From Carnobacterium divergens DSM 20623 (lineage in GTDB: Bacteria; Bacillota; Bacilli; Lactobacillales; Carnobacteriaceae), in the NCBI RefSeq assembly GCF_000744255.1, contig NZ_JQLO01000001.1:372001-436000 (forward strand): a stretch of DNA of 64,000 nucleotides, written 5' to 3'. The position numbers and the translations under genes are program-made. The notes beneath the pieces are model-generated. The model did not search any database, was not told the origin of the DNA, and worked only from the letters and a program-made list of their open reading frames with translations. How positions within the stretch are numbered: position 1 is the stretch's first letter; every line of letters starts with the position of its first letter. Below, one piece after another: positions 7,808-18,354 of this stretch.

Positions 7808-8590
7808 ATGGAAGGTTTTTACGGAGAATTGATAGGTACAATGGTATTGATTATTTTTGGAAGCGGTGTCGTTGCAGGGAATGTGTTAGTCAAAGCAAAA
7901 TCATTTAACATGGGTTGGGTTGGAATTACGATTGCTTGGGCAATTGGGGTAACACTTGGAGTTTATGTAGTTGCTGGAAATAGTCAGGCTCATTTAAATC
8001 CTGCAGTGACCTTAGCCTTTGCAGTTATTGGTGCTTTTCCATGGGCAGAAGTACCCGGTTATATTGCCGGTCAGTTGATTGGAGCATTTTTAGGAGCCAT
8101 TATTGTTTATTTAGTTTATTTGAAACATTGGAAAGCAACTGAAAGTAAAGGGGATAAATTAGCCGTATTTTCAACTGGCCCAGCGATTCGCAGTCCGTTT
8201 GCTAATATGATGACAGAAGCGTTAGGCACTTTTGTTTTAACGTTTGGTTTACTTGCAATTGGAGCAAATGAAATTACAGTTGGATTAAACCCAATCATCG
8301 TTGGACTATTGATTCTAGGTATTGGATTAGCTCTTGGGGGACCAACGGGTTATGCGATTAATCCAGCACGTGATTTGATGCCACGGATTGCACATGCAGT
8401 ATTGCCAATTTCAGGTAAAGGCGATTCTGATTGGAGTTATGCTTGGGTACCCGTAGTTGGACCGATTGTCGGTGGGATTTTGGGAGCGATTTTCTATCAC
8501 TTTATCTATTTAGAAATTTCTATGATTGGATTAATTATTTTTATTGTAGTATTATTCGGCCTAGTCGTAGCTACAAAACAGAAAGACTAA
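7808..8590 (+). CDS. glpF: Glycerol uptake facilitator
   Basis: This is a 260-residue aquaglyceroporin of the MIP family that lets glycerol diffuse into the cell. Both pore motifs are present: H-L-N-P-A-V-T (about residue 62) and I-N-P-A-R-D-L (about residue 184). The Asp after NPAR is typical of glycerol channels rather than water-only channels. ATG at 7808 is chosen because AAGGAG lies 10 bases upstream; an in-frame GTG three codons earlier is too close to that site. It is first in the glpF-glpK-glpD cluster and has two cre-like sites upstream. Confidence 0.95.
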   Translation: MEGFYGELIGTMVLIIFGSGVVAGNVLVKAKSFNMGWVGITIAWAIGVTLGVYVVAGNSQAHLNPAVTLAFAVIGAFPWAEVPGYIAGQLIGAFLGAIIVYLVYLKHWKATESKGDKLAVFSTGPAIRSPFANMMTEALGTFVLTFGLLAIGANEITVGLNPIIVGLLILGIGLALGGPTGYAINPARDLMPRIAHAVLPISGKGDSDWSYAWVPVVGPIVGGILGAIFYHFIYLEISMIGLIIFIVVLFGLVVATKQKD

Positions 8591-8611
8591 TGAATTTTAA
8601 GGGAGTGTTGA

Positions 8612-10117
<1,506 letters not shown>

Positions 10118-10148
10118 ACCGTTCGTCTAAATTAAAGGGAGTGTTTAA

Positions 10149-11804
10149 ATGATGGAATTTTCATACCAAACAAGAAGCGATAATTTAAAAAAAATGCAGT
10201 CAGAACCATTAGATTTACTTGTAGTAGGTGGCGGGATTACCGGATCTGGGATTACATTAGATGCTCGAACACGTGGGCTAAATGTGGGTGTCTTAGAAAT
10301 GGGAGATTTTGCTTCTGGTACTTCAAGTCGTTCCACTAAATTAGTTCATGGTGGATTACGTTATCTAAAACAGTTTGAAATCAAAGTTGTGCAGGAAGTT
10401 GGACAAGAACGAGCAATTGTTTATGAAAATGCTCCTCACGTAACAACGCCATTATGGATGGTATTGCCTTTCTATAAAGGTGGAACATTTGGCTCCTTTA
10501 CAACGGCAATTGGTCTTGAAATGTACGATCATTTAGCAAAGGTAAAAAAATCTGAACGTCGTTACATGTTGAAACCACTCAGAGCGTTAGAAAAAGAACC
10601 TTATTTGAAAAAAGAAGGGTTGAAAGGCGCCGGCGTTTACGTTGAATATCGGACGGATGATGCTCGCTTAACCGTTGAAGTAATGAAAAAAGCAGCTGAA
10701 GAAGGAGCGATGATTGCCAATTACGTTAAAGTAGAAAAATTTGTTTATGATTTAGATGGAAAAGTTAAAGGTGTGGCTTTCCGAGATTTAATAAGTGGAG
10801 AAACGGGTACTATTTATGCTAAAAAAATTGTCAATGCAGCAGGTCCTTGGGTCGATAAATTAAGAGAATTGGATCACTCAAAAAAAGGAAAAACAATGCA
10901 CTTAACAAAAGGGGTTCATTTAGTTATTGATCAAGCAAAATTTCCAATTAGTAATGCGATTTATTTTGATACGCCATTTGATGACAATCGAATGATGTTT
11001 GCGATTCCTCGTGAAGGGAAAACCTATATTGGGACAACTGACACCAATTATAAAGGCAATCCAAAAGAGCCTGGTGTAACGTTAGAAGACGTTCATTATA
11101 TTTTAAATGCAGCCAACCAAATGTTTGATATTCCTAAAATTGAAGTAGAGGATGTGGAGTCAAGTTGGTCGGGTGTGCGTCCACTGATTCATGAAGAAGG
11201 AAAAGACCCTTCAGAAATTTCTAGAAAAGATGAAATATTCCATTCAGATAGTGGCTTGTTCACCATTGCAGGTGGGAAATTAACAGGCTATCGTAAAATG
11301 TCTGAAAAAGTAGTCGATCAAGTTGTCTTAGAATTAGCAGTTGAAACAGGCATAAATTACCAACCAACTAAAACAGAACGATTGCTTTTATCTGGTGGTA
11401 ACGTAGGTGGCGGGGATAACTTTGAGAACTTTGTAGTTGAAAAAACGCAAGTCGGCATGATGCTTGGATTGTCTAAAGAGGATGCTGAGAATTTAGTTCA
11501 TCGTTATGGTTCCAACGTAGATACGGTTTATGGTTATTTAAAAACAAGTCAAGAGAGTTCGTTAGACCCAGTAGATTACAGTATGCTCCATTATGGATTA
11601 GAGCACGAAATGGTGATAACACCAGTGGATTATCTCTTAAGAAGAAGCAGCCAAATGTTGTTTAATATTCATCATGCTAAAAAAATTAGCCAACAAGTAA
11701 TTGATGAAATGTCCTCATATTATCAATGGGATGAGGCTGTAAAAGAAGCACATTCAAAAGAAGTGGAAGAACAATTTAAACTCCACACTGAATTTTCAAG
11801 TTAA
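10149..11804 (+). CDS. glpD: FAD-dependent glycerol-3-phosphate dehydrogenase/oxidase
   Basis: The 551-residue flavoprotein oxidises glycerol 3-phosphate to dihydroxyacetone phosphate. The FAD-binding motif V-V-G-G-G-I-T-G-S-G is near residue 25, and G-T-S-S-R-S-T-K-L-V-H-G-G-L-R-Y follows, as in GlpD/GlpO. The length is close to bacillar GlpD (about 555) and shorter than streptococcal GlpO (about 608), which carries an extra insert. From sequence alone I cannot say whether oxygen (making peroxide) or a quinone is the acceptor. It is the last gene of the glycerol cluster; AGGGAG precedes the ATG. Confidence 0.93.
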   Translation: MMEFSYQTRSDNLKKMQSEPLDLLVVGGGITGSGITLDARTRGLNVGVLEMGDFASGTSSRSTKLVHGGLRYLKQFEIKVVQEVGQERAIVYENAPHVTTPLWMVLPFYKGGTFGSFTTAIGLEMYDHLAKVKKSERRYMLKPLRALEKEPYLKKEGLKGAGVYVEYRTDDARLTVEVMKKAAEEGAMIANYVKVEKFVYDLDGKVKGVAFRDLISGETGTIYAKKIVNAAGPWVDKLRELDHSKKGKTMHLTKGVHLVIDQAKFPISNAIYFDTPFDDNRMMFAIPREGKTYIGTTDTNYKGNPKEPGVTLEDVHYILNAANQMFDIPKIEVEDVESSWSGVRPLIHEEGKDPSEISRKDEIFHSDSGLFTIAGGKLTGYRKMSEKVVDQVVLELAVETGINYQPTKTERLLLSGGNVGGGDNFENFVVEKTQVGMMLGLSKEDAENLVHRYGSNVDTVYGYLKTSQESSLDPVDYSMLHYGLEHEMVITPVDYLLRRSSQMLFNIHHAKKISQQVIDEMSSYYQWDEAVKEAHSKEVEEQFKLHTEFSS

Positions 11805-11810
11805 ATGTAA

Positions 11811-11845
11811 AAACACCACTAGTTGATCAAAACTAGGGGTGTTTT
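11811..11845. terminator. Bidirectional terminator between glpD and the GtrA gene
   Basis: A stem of AAACACC plus ACTAGTT around loop GATC, with U-rich flanks on both strands, serves the two convergent genes. Confidence 0.8.
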
Positions 11846-11846
11846 A

Positions 11847-12311
11847 TTATTTATTTAAACTGATTTTAATGTCTTCCATGCTTCGATTAGGGCGTTTAAA
11901 GACTACTAATTTACTAGTGAAATAATTGATTAAAGAAGCGATGATGTTTGCAATTAATTTTGCTAATACTTCATTGAAGCCCAATAATGAAAAGAACAAC
12001 CACATTGTTCCCGTATCTGCAATACCTGAAACGACACGAAATCCAACAAAACGACCTGCTTCAATCAGGGTTTCAGGAAGTGGTTTTGCAAGGCGTTTAA
12101 AAACAAATTTACGGTTTGTATAGTACCCAAAGAGCACGGTAATAAACCAAACAATAAAATTAATTACTAAATAATGAATAGGTAAAATACGAATGAAAAG
12201 TTCATAAAGGCCAATGTTTAGCCCAGTGCCAATCAATCCCCAAAAGAAATAGCGTAAAAATTCATGATACTCTTCTCGTAAAGAACGGATTTTTGCTCTC
12301 AGTCTAATCAC
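11847..12311 (-). CDS. GtrA-family membrane protein
   Basis: This is a 154-residue protein with four hydrophobic segments and basic termini, matching the GtrA family. Members are thought to flip or help transfer undecaprenyl-linked sugars for cell-wall glycosylation. Recognisable elements are FLRYFFWGLIGTGLN at the start, Y-Y-T-N-R-K-F-V-F-K in the middle, and N-Y-F-x-S-K-L-V-V-F-K near the end. The reading frame opens with GTG overlapping its own AAAGGAG site; a CTG three codons later has better spacing, so the exact start is uncertain. It stands alone, convergent with glpD. Confidence 0.85.
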   Translation of the reverse strand: MIRLRAKIRSLREEYHEFLRYFFWGLIGTGLNIGLYELFIRILPIHYLVINFIVWFITVLFGYYTNRKFVFKRLAKPLPETLIEAGRFVGFRVVSGIADTGTMWLFFSLLGFNEVLAKLIANIIASLINYFTSKLVVFKRPNRSMEDIKISLNK

Positions 12312-12486
12312 TCCTTTAACGTGTCATGTCTTATTAATAACAACATTAAGTATTATACTCTTTTTGCATCCTAAAATAAACCAGAATTGATTTAAACGGC
12401 TTATTTTAAGAAAAAGATTGTTTTTTTCTTAAAATAATTTAAACTAGAGAAGGAGTTTTTAGGAAAGCAATGAAGGAGAAGATAAA

Positions 12487-13740
12487 ATGAAGAGCTTTTG
12501 GCAACAATATAAGTCATCGATGCTTTTATTAGCAGGGTTGATTTTGGGTGGAATCGTAGGCGTTGTATTTGGTGAAAAAGCAACAGTACTACAGCCCTTT
12601 GGAGATGTGTTTTTAAATATTATGTTCGTGATGCTCGTACCACTCGTATTTTTTAGTATCTCATCGGCAATTGCAAATATGAATGGCATGAAGCGTTTAG
12701 GAAAAATTATGCTAAGTACGCTACTGGTCTTTTTTTCAACAGCATTGGTAGCATCAATTGTTGGATACATTGGTATTTCTGTTTTTAATCCAGTTAAGGG
12801 AATTGATGTGGAAAGTGTGAAAGCTTTAATGGGGGCACCTGGAGATGCTGAAAAAATCACGATTGGTGAGCGAATTGTCAATATGTTTACTGTTTCAGAT
12901 TTTCACTTGCTTCTATCTAAGTCAAGTATGCTGCCGTTGATTGTTTTTTCAATCTTATTTGGCACAGCAACGTCAATGGCTGGCAAACAAGGTGAGGCGG
13001 TTGTAACTTTTTTAAATTCAGCAAATAGTGTGATGATGAAAATGGTTCAACTGATTATGTATTATGCACCGATTGGTTTAGGCTGTTACTTTGCTTCAGT
13101 TATTGGAACTTTAGGAGCTAAAATAATTGGCGGGTACGCTCGTAGTTTTGTGTTGTATCTAGTTATTGCAGTTCTTTATTATATTGTTTTCTTTACGCTA
13201 TATGCTTTTATAGCAGGTGGCAAAGCAGGAGTGAAAATTTATTGGAAAAACATTGCAACGCCTTCAATTACAGCCATTGCGACTTGTTCTAGTGCAGCTT
13301 GTATTCCTGTTAATTTAGAGTATTCTAAAAAAATGGGTGTTACACCTGATATTGCAGAGACGGTGATCCCCTTAGGTGCAAATACTCATAAAGACGGTTC
13401 CGTTATCGGCGGTGTATTAAAAATTGCCTTTTTATATGGTATTTTTGGCAAAGAAATGACGTCACCTAGTGCGATGTTGACCATTATTTTAGGAGCTTTT
13501 CTTGTAGGAGCTGTTATGGGGTCAATTCCAGGTGGCGGAATGATTGCTGAAATGTTGATTGTGAATCTTTTTGGATTTCCGCTAGAAGCAGTTCCAGTAA
13601 TTGTAATCATCAGTACGATTATTGATGTACCAGCAACGTTATTAAATTCTTCTGGAAATAATGTATCTGCAATGTTGGTTACTCGAATTGTGGAAGGGAA
13701 AAATTGGTTGAAGGATTATCTTAAAGCTAATCCAGTTTAG
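12487..13740 (+). CDS. Sodium/dicarboxylate or amino-acid symporter (SDF family)
   Basis: The 417-residue secondary transporter belongs to the DAACS/SDF family, which takes up glutamate, aspartate, serine/threonine or C4-dicarboxylates with Na+ or H+. About eight helices are visible, with the hairpin-1 serine-rich motif T-C-S-S-A-A-C-I-P, the NTHKDGS segment, and hairpin-2 S-I-P-G-G-G-M-I-A. The NMDGT-type motif of classical glutamate carriers is replaced by N-T-H-K-D-G, so it resembles the branch of uncharacterised Bacillota members. It starts after GAAGGAG and is monocistronic with its own terminator. Confidence 0.87.
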   Translation: MKSFWQQYKSSMLLLAGLILGGIVGVVFGEKATVLQPFGDVFLNIMFVMLVPLVFFSISSAIANMNGMKRLGKIMLSTLLVFFSTALVASIVGYIGISVFNPVKGIDVESVKALMGAPGDAEKITIGERIVNMFTVSDFHLLLSKSSMLPLIVFSILFGTATSMAGKQGEAVVTFLNSANSVMMKMVQLIMYYAPIGLGCYFASVIGTLGAKIIGGYARSFVLYLVIAVLYYIVFFTLYAFIAGGKAGVKIYWKNIATPSITAIATCSSAACIPVNLEYSKKMGVTPDIAETVIPLGANTHKDGSVIGGVLKIAFLYGIFGKEMTSPSAMLTIILGAFLVGAVMGSIPGGGMIAEMLIVNLFGFPLEAVPVIVIISTIIDVPATLLNSSGNNVSAMLVTRIVEGKNWLKDYLKANPV

Positions 13741-13748
13741 AAAAATTG

Positions 13749-13786
13749 TTAGCAAGAGAAATTGATTTCTCTTGCTAATTTTTTTG
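13749..13786 (+). terminator. Intrinsic terminator of the symporter gene
   Basis: A perfect 14-bp stem (TTAGCAAGAGAAAT) with a two-base loop is followed by eight T. Confidence 0.9.
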
Positions 13787-13808
13787 TTTTACGATTCTAA
13801 GAGGACAG

Positions 13809-13837
13809 TTGAAAAGTGCGGTGGAATTTGTTAAAAT
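13809..13837 (+). promoter_or_regulatory. Promoter of the T-box-leuS unit
   Basis: TTGAAA and TAAAAT are separated by 17 bases, about 25 bases before the conserved part of the T-box leader. Confidence 0.7.
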
Positions 13838-13861
13838 GATTGTATTATTATAGAAAAGACA

Positions 13862-14141
13862 ATGATAAGGAATAGTAGTAAGGAAACTTTGATAGAGAGT
13901 GCATGGGTGGTGGAAATGCATAAAGAAGAATTATGAACTCGCCTTTTGAGTCGCTTTACTGAACTAGGAGTAAGTAAGGTCGTAGCACCTGCGTTAAGGG
14001 TATGAGGAGTCTAGAAAGCGATGCTTATTTTAGCGTGTTTTTTAGAAAACATAGGTGGTACCACGAATTTGATTTTATTTATTCGTCCTGTGAATGCGAA
14101 GCAACGAAAATTTTGTTTTGGATTTACAGGACGATTTTTTA
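13862..14141 (+). promoter_or_regulatory. T-box leader controlling leuS, leucine specifier
   Basis: The leader binds uncharged tRNA and lets transcription continue only when charged tRNA-Leu is scarce. The T-box core AGGTGGTACCACG is at 14052-14064. Upstream, a Stem I region carries the usual purine-rich bulge elements, and the specifier loop contains TGAACTCGCC, in which CTC (Leu) is the likely specifier codon. A terminator stem (CGTCCTGT with ACAGGACG, 14084-14133) followed by T6 closes the leader. The Leu identity agrees with the gene it precedes. Confidence 0.92.
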
Positions 14142-14192
14142 TTGTTTCAAAAAAATAACAAGTAAGCATAAGGGAAAGGGAGTCGAAGGTAA

Positions 14193-16607
14193 ATGAGTTT
14201 TAACCACAAGACAATTGAAAAAAAATGGCAAAAATATTGGGCAAGTCACAATAGCTTTAACACAACAGAAGACCCAACTAAAGAAAATTTTTATGCGTTA
14301 GATATGTTCCCGTACCCATCTGGTCAAGGACTTCATGTCGGACATCCTGAAGGGTATACGGCAACTGATATCTTAGCTAGAATGAAACGTTCACAAGGGT
14401 ATAATGTTCTTCATCCAATGGGATGGGATGCTTTTGGTTTGCCAGCAGAGCAATACGCATTAGATACAGGAAACGATCCTGCTGAATTTACAGCTCACAA
14501 TATTGAAACGTTCCGTCGTCAAATCAATTCATTAGGCTTTAGCTATGATTGGAATCGCGAAATCAACACAACGGACCCTCATTATTATAAATGGACACAA
14601 TGGATTTTTACAAAATTATATGAAAAAGGCTTAGCTTATGAAGCTGAAATTGCCGTTAACTGGTGCCCTGCTCTTGGAACCGTTTTGGCAAATGAAGAAG
14701 TCATTGACGGGAAAAGTGAACGTGGTGGATTTCCTGTTTACCGTAAACCGATGAAACAATGGATGCTTAAAATCACGGCATACGCTGAGCGTTTACTAGA
14801 TGATTTAGAGCTTGTAGACTGGCCTGAAAGCATTAAAGACATGCAACGTAATTGGATTGGAAAATCTGTCGGAGCGAATGTGGAATTTACAGTCAAAGGA
14901 ACTGATAAGACCTTTACAATATTTACAACACGTCCTGATACACTTTTTGGTGCAACGTATACGGTTTTGGCCCCTGAGCTAGAGTTAGTCAAAGAGATCA
15001 CAACGCCAGAACAAATGTCAGCAGTAGAAGCTTATATTGAAGAAGTAAGCTTGAAAACAGATTTAGACCGTACCGATTTAGCTAAAGGGAAGACCGGTGT
15101 TTTTACCGGAGCGTATGCAATCAATCCTGTAAACGGAAAAGAAATTCCTATTTGGATTGCGGACTATGTACTTTCAACTTATGGAACGGGTGCTATCATG
15201 GCGGTTCCTGCTCACGATGAACGTGATTATGAATTTGCTAAAACCTTTGATATTGAAATCTTACCAGTTATTGAAGGCGGCGATATTGAAAATGAGCCGT
15301 ATACTGGAGATGGTCCACATATTAATTCAGATTTCCTAAATGGAATGGATAAGGCTACGGCAATTGAGAAGATGAACCTATGGTTGGAAGACAACGACTT
15401 TGGTAAAAAAGAAACAACGTATCGTTTACGCGACTGGCTATTTTCTCGTCAACGTTATTGGGGAGAGCCAATTCCTGTTATTCATTGGGAAGATGGTACA
15501 ACCACGACTTTACCAGAAGAAGAGTTGCCACTTCTATTGCCTAAAACCACTGAGATTAAACCAAGCGGAACAGGAGAATCACCACTTGCGAACATTTCAG
15601 AATGGGTAAACGTGGTTGATCCTAAAACAGGTATGAAAGGTCGTCGTGAAACCAATACAATGCCACAATGGGCAGGTAGTTCTTGGTACTTCTTACGTTT
15701 TATCGATCCACATAATAAAAACGAATTAGCAAGCTTTGAAAAACTAGAAAAATGGTTGCCTGTTGATATCTATATTGGAGGGGCAGAGCATGCTGTTCTC
15801 CATCTATTGTATGCTCGTTTCTGGCACAAATTCTTGTATGATATTGGGGTAGTTCCAACAAAAGAACCTTTCCAAAAATTGTACAATCAAGGCATGATTT
15901 TAGGCGGCAATAATGAGAAAATGTCTAAATCAAAAGGCAATGTAGTCAATCCTGATGATGTTGTTGAAAAATATGGCGCAGACACCTTGCGTATGTACGA
16001 AATGTTCATGGGACCTCTTGATGCATCGATTGCATGGAATGAAAATGGTCTTGAAGGCAGTCGTAAATTCCTTGACCGTGTATGGCGCATGCTAGTGGAT
16101 GAAGATGGCAAACTACGGGATCGCATTACAACATTCAATGATGGCGCACTTGATCGAGTGTATCATCAAACCGTTAAAAAAGTAACGGAAGACTTTGAAG
16201 CATTACGCTTTAATACCGCAATTTCACAAATGATGGTATTTGTAAATGAAGCGTATAAAACAGATGCACTTCCATTTAATTATATCGAAGGATTTGTTCA
16301 ATTATTAGCACCAATTGCGCCTCACATGGCTGAAGAACTTTGGGAGAAATTAGGTCATAAAGAAAGCTTAACGTATGCAGTTTGGCCAACTTTTGACGAA
16401 AAATTCTTAGTAGAAGATGAAATTGAAGTGATTTTCCAAGTAAATGGTAAATTAAAAGCGAAAGCCATTGTTGCAAAAGACGTTCAAAAAGCTGAGATGG
16501 AAGAAATTGCCTTAGCTGATGAAACCGTTAAAGAAGCTATTGCTGGAAAAACAATTCGTAAAGTAGTTGTTGTACCAGGTAAACTGGTAAATATTGTAGC
16601 CAATTAA
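14193..16607 (+). CDS. leuS: Leucyl-tRNA synthetase
   Basis: This class I aminoacyl-tRNA synthetase (804 residues, normal bacterial length) joins leucine to tRNA-Leu. The HIGH-type motif is H-V-G-H (about residues 48-51, in [11 protein letters not shown]), the editing CP1 domain occupies roughly 225-415, and the catalytic loop E-K-M-S-K-S-K-G is near residue 576. It starts at ATG after AAGGGAGTCGAAGG. Expression depends on the T-box leader directly upstream, and it ends at a strong terminator. Confidence 0.98.
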   Translation: MSFNHKTIEKKWQKYWASHNSFNTTEDPTKENFYALDMFPYPSGQGLHVGHPEGYTATDILARMKRSQGYNVLHPMGWDAFGLPAEQYALDTGNDPAEFTAHNIETFRRQINSLGFSYDWNREINTTDPHYYKWTQWIFTKLYEKGLAYEAEIAVNWCPALGTVLANEEVIDGKSERGGFPVYRKPMKQWMLKITAYAERLLDDLELVDWPESIKDMQRNWIGKSVGANVEFTVKGTDKTFTIFTTRPDTLFGATYTVLAPELELVKEITTPEQMSAVEAYIEEVSLKTDLDRTDLAKGKTGVFTGAYAINPVNGKEIPIWIADYVLSTYGTGAIMAVPAHDERDYEFAKTFDIEILPVIEGGDIENEPYTGDGPHINSDFLNGMDKATAIEKMNLWLEDNDFGKKETTYRLRDWLFSRQRYWGEPIPVIHWEDGTTTTLPEEELPLLLPKTTEIKPSGTGESPLANISEWVNVVDPKTGMKGRRETNTMPQWAGSSWYFLRFIDPHNKNELASFEKLEKWLPVDIYIGGAEHAVLHLLYARFWHKFLYDIGVVPTKEPFQKLYNQGMILGGNNEKMSKSKGNVVNPDDVVEKYGADTLRMYEMFMGPLDASIAWNENGLEGSRKFLDRVWRMLVDEDGKLRDRITTFNDGALDRVYHQTVKKVTEDFEALRFNTAISQMMVFVNEAYKTDALPFNYIEGFVQLLAPIAPHMAEELWEKLGHKESLTYAVWPTFDEKFLVEDEIEVIFQVNGKLKAKAIVAKDVQKAEMEEIALADETVKEAIAGKTIRKVVVVPGKLVNIVAN

Positions 16608-16632
16608 TATTAAAAAGAAGGCTCATATATAG

Positions 16633-16677
16633 AAACAACGAGTAAAATCATACAATGATTTTACTCGTTGTTTTTTT
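16633..16677 (+). terminator. Intrinsic terminator of leuS
   Basis: An 18-bp stem (AACAACGAGTAAAATCAT) with a three-base loop is followed by T7. Confidence 0.92.
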
Positions 16678-16794
16678 AGGGTTCGTTCAAAATAGTTCGA
16701 CAGTCTGAGTAAGGTTGCAGGATGCTTTCTTTCTGATTAAAAAAAAGATACAATAAAAACAAAACGACGATTACTGACTGGGGAGTGAGTTATT

Positions 16795-17460
16795 TTGGAT
16801 AAATTATTTGCAGCTGTTGATGATTATTTTATTGAAAAGTTGGTGGGGCAAGACCCAATTTTTGAACAAATTCTCGCCAATAATAAGCAACATCAATTGC
16901 CACCACACGATGTATCACCTTCACAGGGGAAATTTCTTTACCTCCTAACAAAAATAAAAAGAGCTAAACGCATTTTAGAAATAGGAACGCTTGGAGGTTA
17001 CAGCACTCTTTGGTTTGCTCGAGGGCTAGAAGAGGATGGAGAAATAATCACTCTTGAATCTAATGAAAAACATGCGGAAGTTGCCAAAGAAAATCTAGCG
17101 CTTGCTGGCGTATCTGATAAAGTAACAATTCTAGTCGGAGCAGCTACCGATAGTTTAGAAAAATTAGTACAAGATCAAACACCAGCTTTTGATCTAATCT
17201 TTATTGATGCGGATAAGGAAAATAACTCAGCTTATTTAGATTATGCCTTACAATTAGCTACTGAAGGAACAATTATTATCGGAGATAACGTTGTCCGAGG
17301 TGGAGCGGTTCTTGATTCAACCAGTAAAGATGGAAGCGTGCAGGGAGTACGCTCATTTGTTGAAGATTTAGCAGACAATTCTGCGCTAAGTTCTACTGCA
17401 TTGGAGACAGTTGGGGTTAAAGGTTACGATGGATTCACTATAAGTATTGTTGAAAAATAA
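16795..17460 (+). CDS. SAM-dependent O-methyltransferase
   Basis: The 221-residue class I methyltransferase resembles the catechol/caffeoyl-CoA O-methyltransferase family (YrrM type). Motif I reads I-L-E-I-G-T-L-G-G-Y-S-T-L-W near residue 65, the acidic E-x-N ribose-binding position follows about 23 residues later, and D-L-I-F-I-D-A-D-K holds the metal and substrate residues. A TTG start lies 9 bases after GGGAG. Small catechols or tRNA wobble uridines are substrates of relatives; the substrate here is unknown. It is monocistronic. Confidence 0.85.
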   Translation: MDKLFAAVDDYFIEKLVGQDPIFEQILANNKQHQLPPHDVSPSQGKFLYLLTKIKRAKRILEIGTLGGYSTLWFARGLEEDGEIITLESNEKHAEVAKENLALAGVSDKVTILVGAATDSLEKLVQDQTPAFDLIFIDADKENNSAYLDYALQLATEGTIIIGDNVVRGGAVLDSTSKDGSVQGVRSFVEDLADNSALSSTALETVGVKGYDGFTISIVEK

Positions 17461-17497
17461 GCGGGTTATGAAAAAGGACTTAATCGAAGGGTGACAT

Positions 17498-17553
17498 ACA
17501 AATAAAGTCAAGGAACAAGAGGTTGCGCTCTTTCATTCCTTGACTTCTTTGTA
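17498..17553. terminator. Bidirectional terminator between convergent genes
   Basis: AAGTCAAGGAA pairs with TTCCTTGACTT around a 20-base loop that can form a smaller inner stem. A- and T-rich flanks serve both strands. Confidence 0.75.
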
Positions 17554-17558
17554 TCTAA

Positions 17559-18101
17559 TTATGCTTTTCGATTAAACCAGCGACTTTTTGCCTCAGTTTC
17601 TAAATCTTGTTCTGTTTTTTTAGCATCAGCGACTTCTTTTTCAACATCTTCCGTATTTAAACGTACGATTTGACCACCTAATTTTTGGAAAACTAAGTCA
17701 TTGATGTAACGATTGTCTTCTTCGTCAGCAATTAAGATGACTCCAGTATCGCCTTCATGAATGACGTCAACAGTGTGCTCAAAAACAGAAAGCGCCTCTG
17801 TGACTTCCTTAGCGTCCTGCATTGAACCAATCACACTTCCAGTAAACCAACCAAGTAAAACGCCTAAGGGACCAGCTAAAACGCCCACCAGCATCCCGAT
17901 TAGTCCACCTTTCATATTTTTATCAGCGCCATTAAAATCTAAAAATTGTTTTGGTTCTAATTGATGATTTGGTAAGTGTTCTAAGATCGCCATTTGTTCG
18001 CCTTTAATTTTCTTTTCCAAATGTAGCTGTTTTATTTCTAAAAAGGCTTGATACGATTTACTTTCAGAATCAAAATTCATAATAACAACATGATTACTCA
18101 T
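17559..18101 (-). CDS. DUF1269-like protein with glycine-rich membrane hairpin
   Basis: The 180-residue protein starts MSNHVVIMNF, chosen because GGAG lies about 10 bases upstream; a longer reading of 30 more residues has no such site. A beta-alpha N-terminal domain precedes a glycine-rich hydrophobic stretch (about residues 75-105, GGLIGMLVGVLAGPLG type), then a second acidic domain ending in a charged helix. The layout matches DUF1269 proteins, which are small membrane-associated proteins of unknown function often linked to stress. It is monocistronic. Confidence 0.75.
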   Translation of the reverse strand: MSNHVVIMNFDSESKSYQAFLEIKQLHLEKKIKGEQMAILEHLPNHQLEPKQFLDFNGADKNMKGGLIGMLVGVLAGPLGVLLGWFTGSVIGSMQDAKEVTEALSVFEHTVDVIHEGDTGVILIADEEDNRYINDLVFQKLGGQIVRLNTEDVEKEVADAKKTEQDLETEAKSRWFNRKA

Positions 18102-18354
18102 TTTAGTCACACTCCAATTCATTTTTAAGTACATGTTTAGTATACCGTAAAGTTGAGTTAAAAGGCTATTAGAACCCTTTAGGAAATCCAACTTTTGACG
18201 GATGATTTTTTATGAATCCTTCGATATAATAAATGAAGTTATCTTTTATATAAGAATCCAAAAAAATTCTCAAAATAAAGAACAAACATTAGAAATTATT
18301 AACTTTTATCGTGTAAGATAAACGAAGCATAGTAAAAGAGAGGGGGCTGAAACG

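Noticed and set aside
12401-12881. Minus-strand frames opposite the SDF symporter
   Set aside because: They are antisense to a clearly coding gene and have no ribosome sites or recognisable domains.
14002-14196. Open reading frame of 64 codons before leuS
   Set aside because: It lies within the T-box leader, covers the terminator stem, and has no ribosome site.
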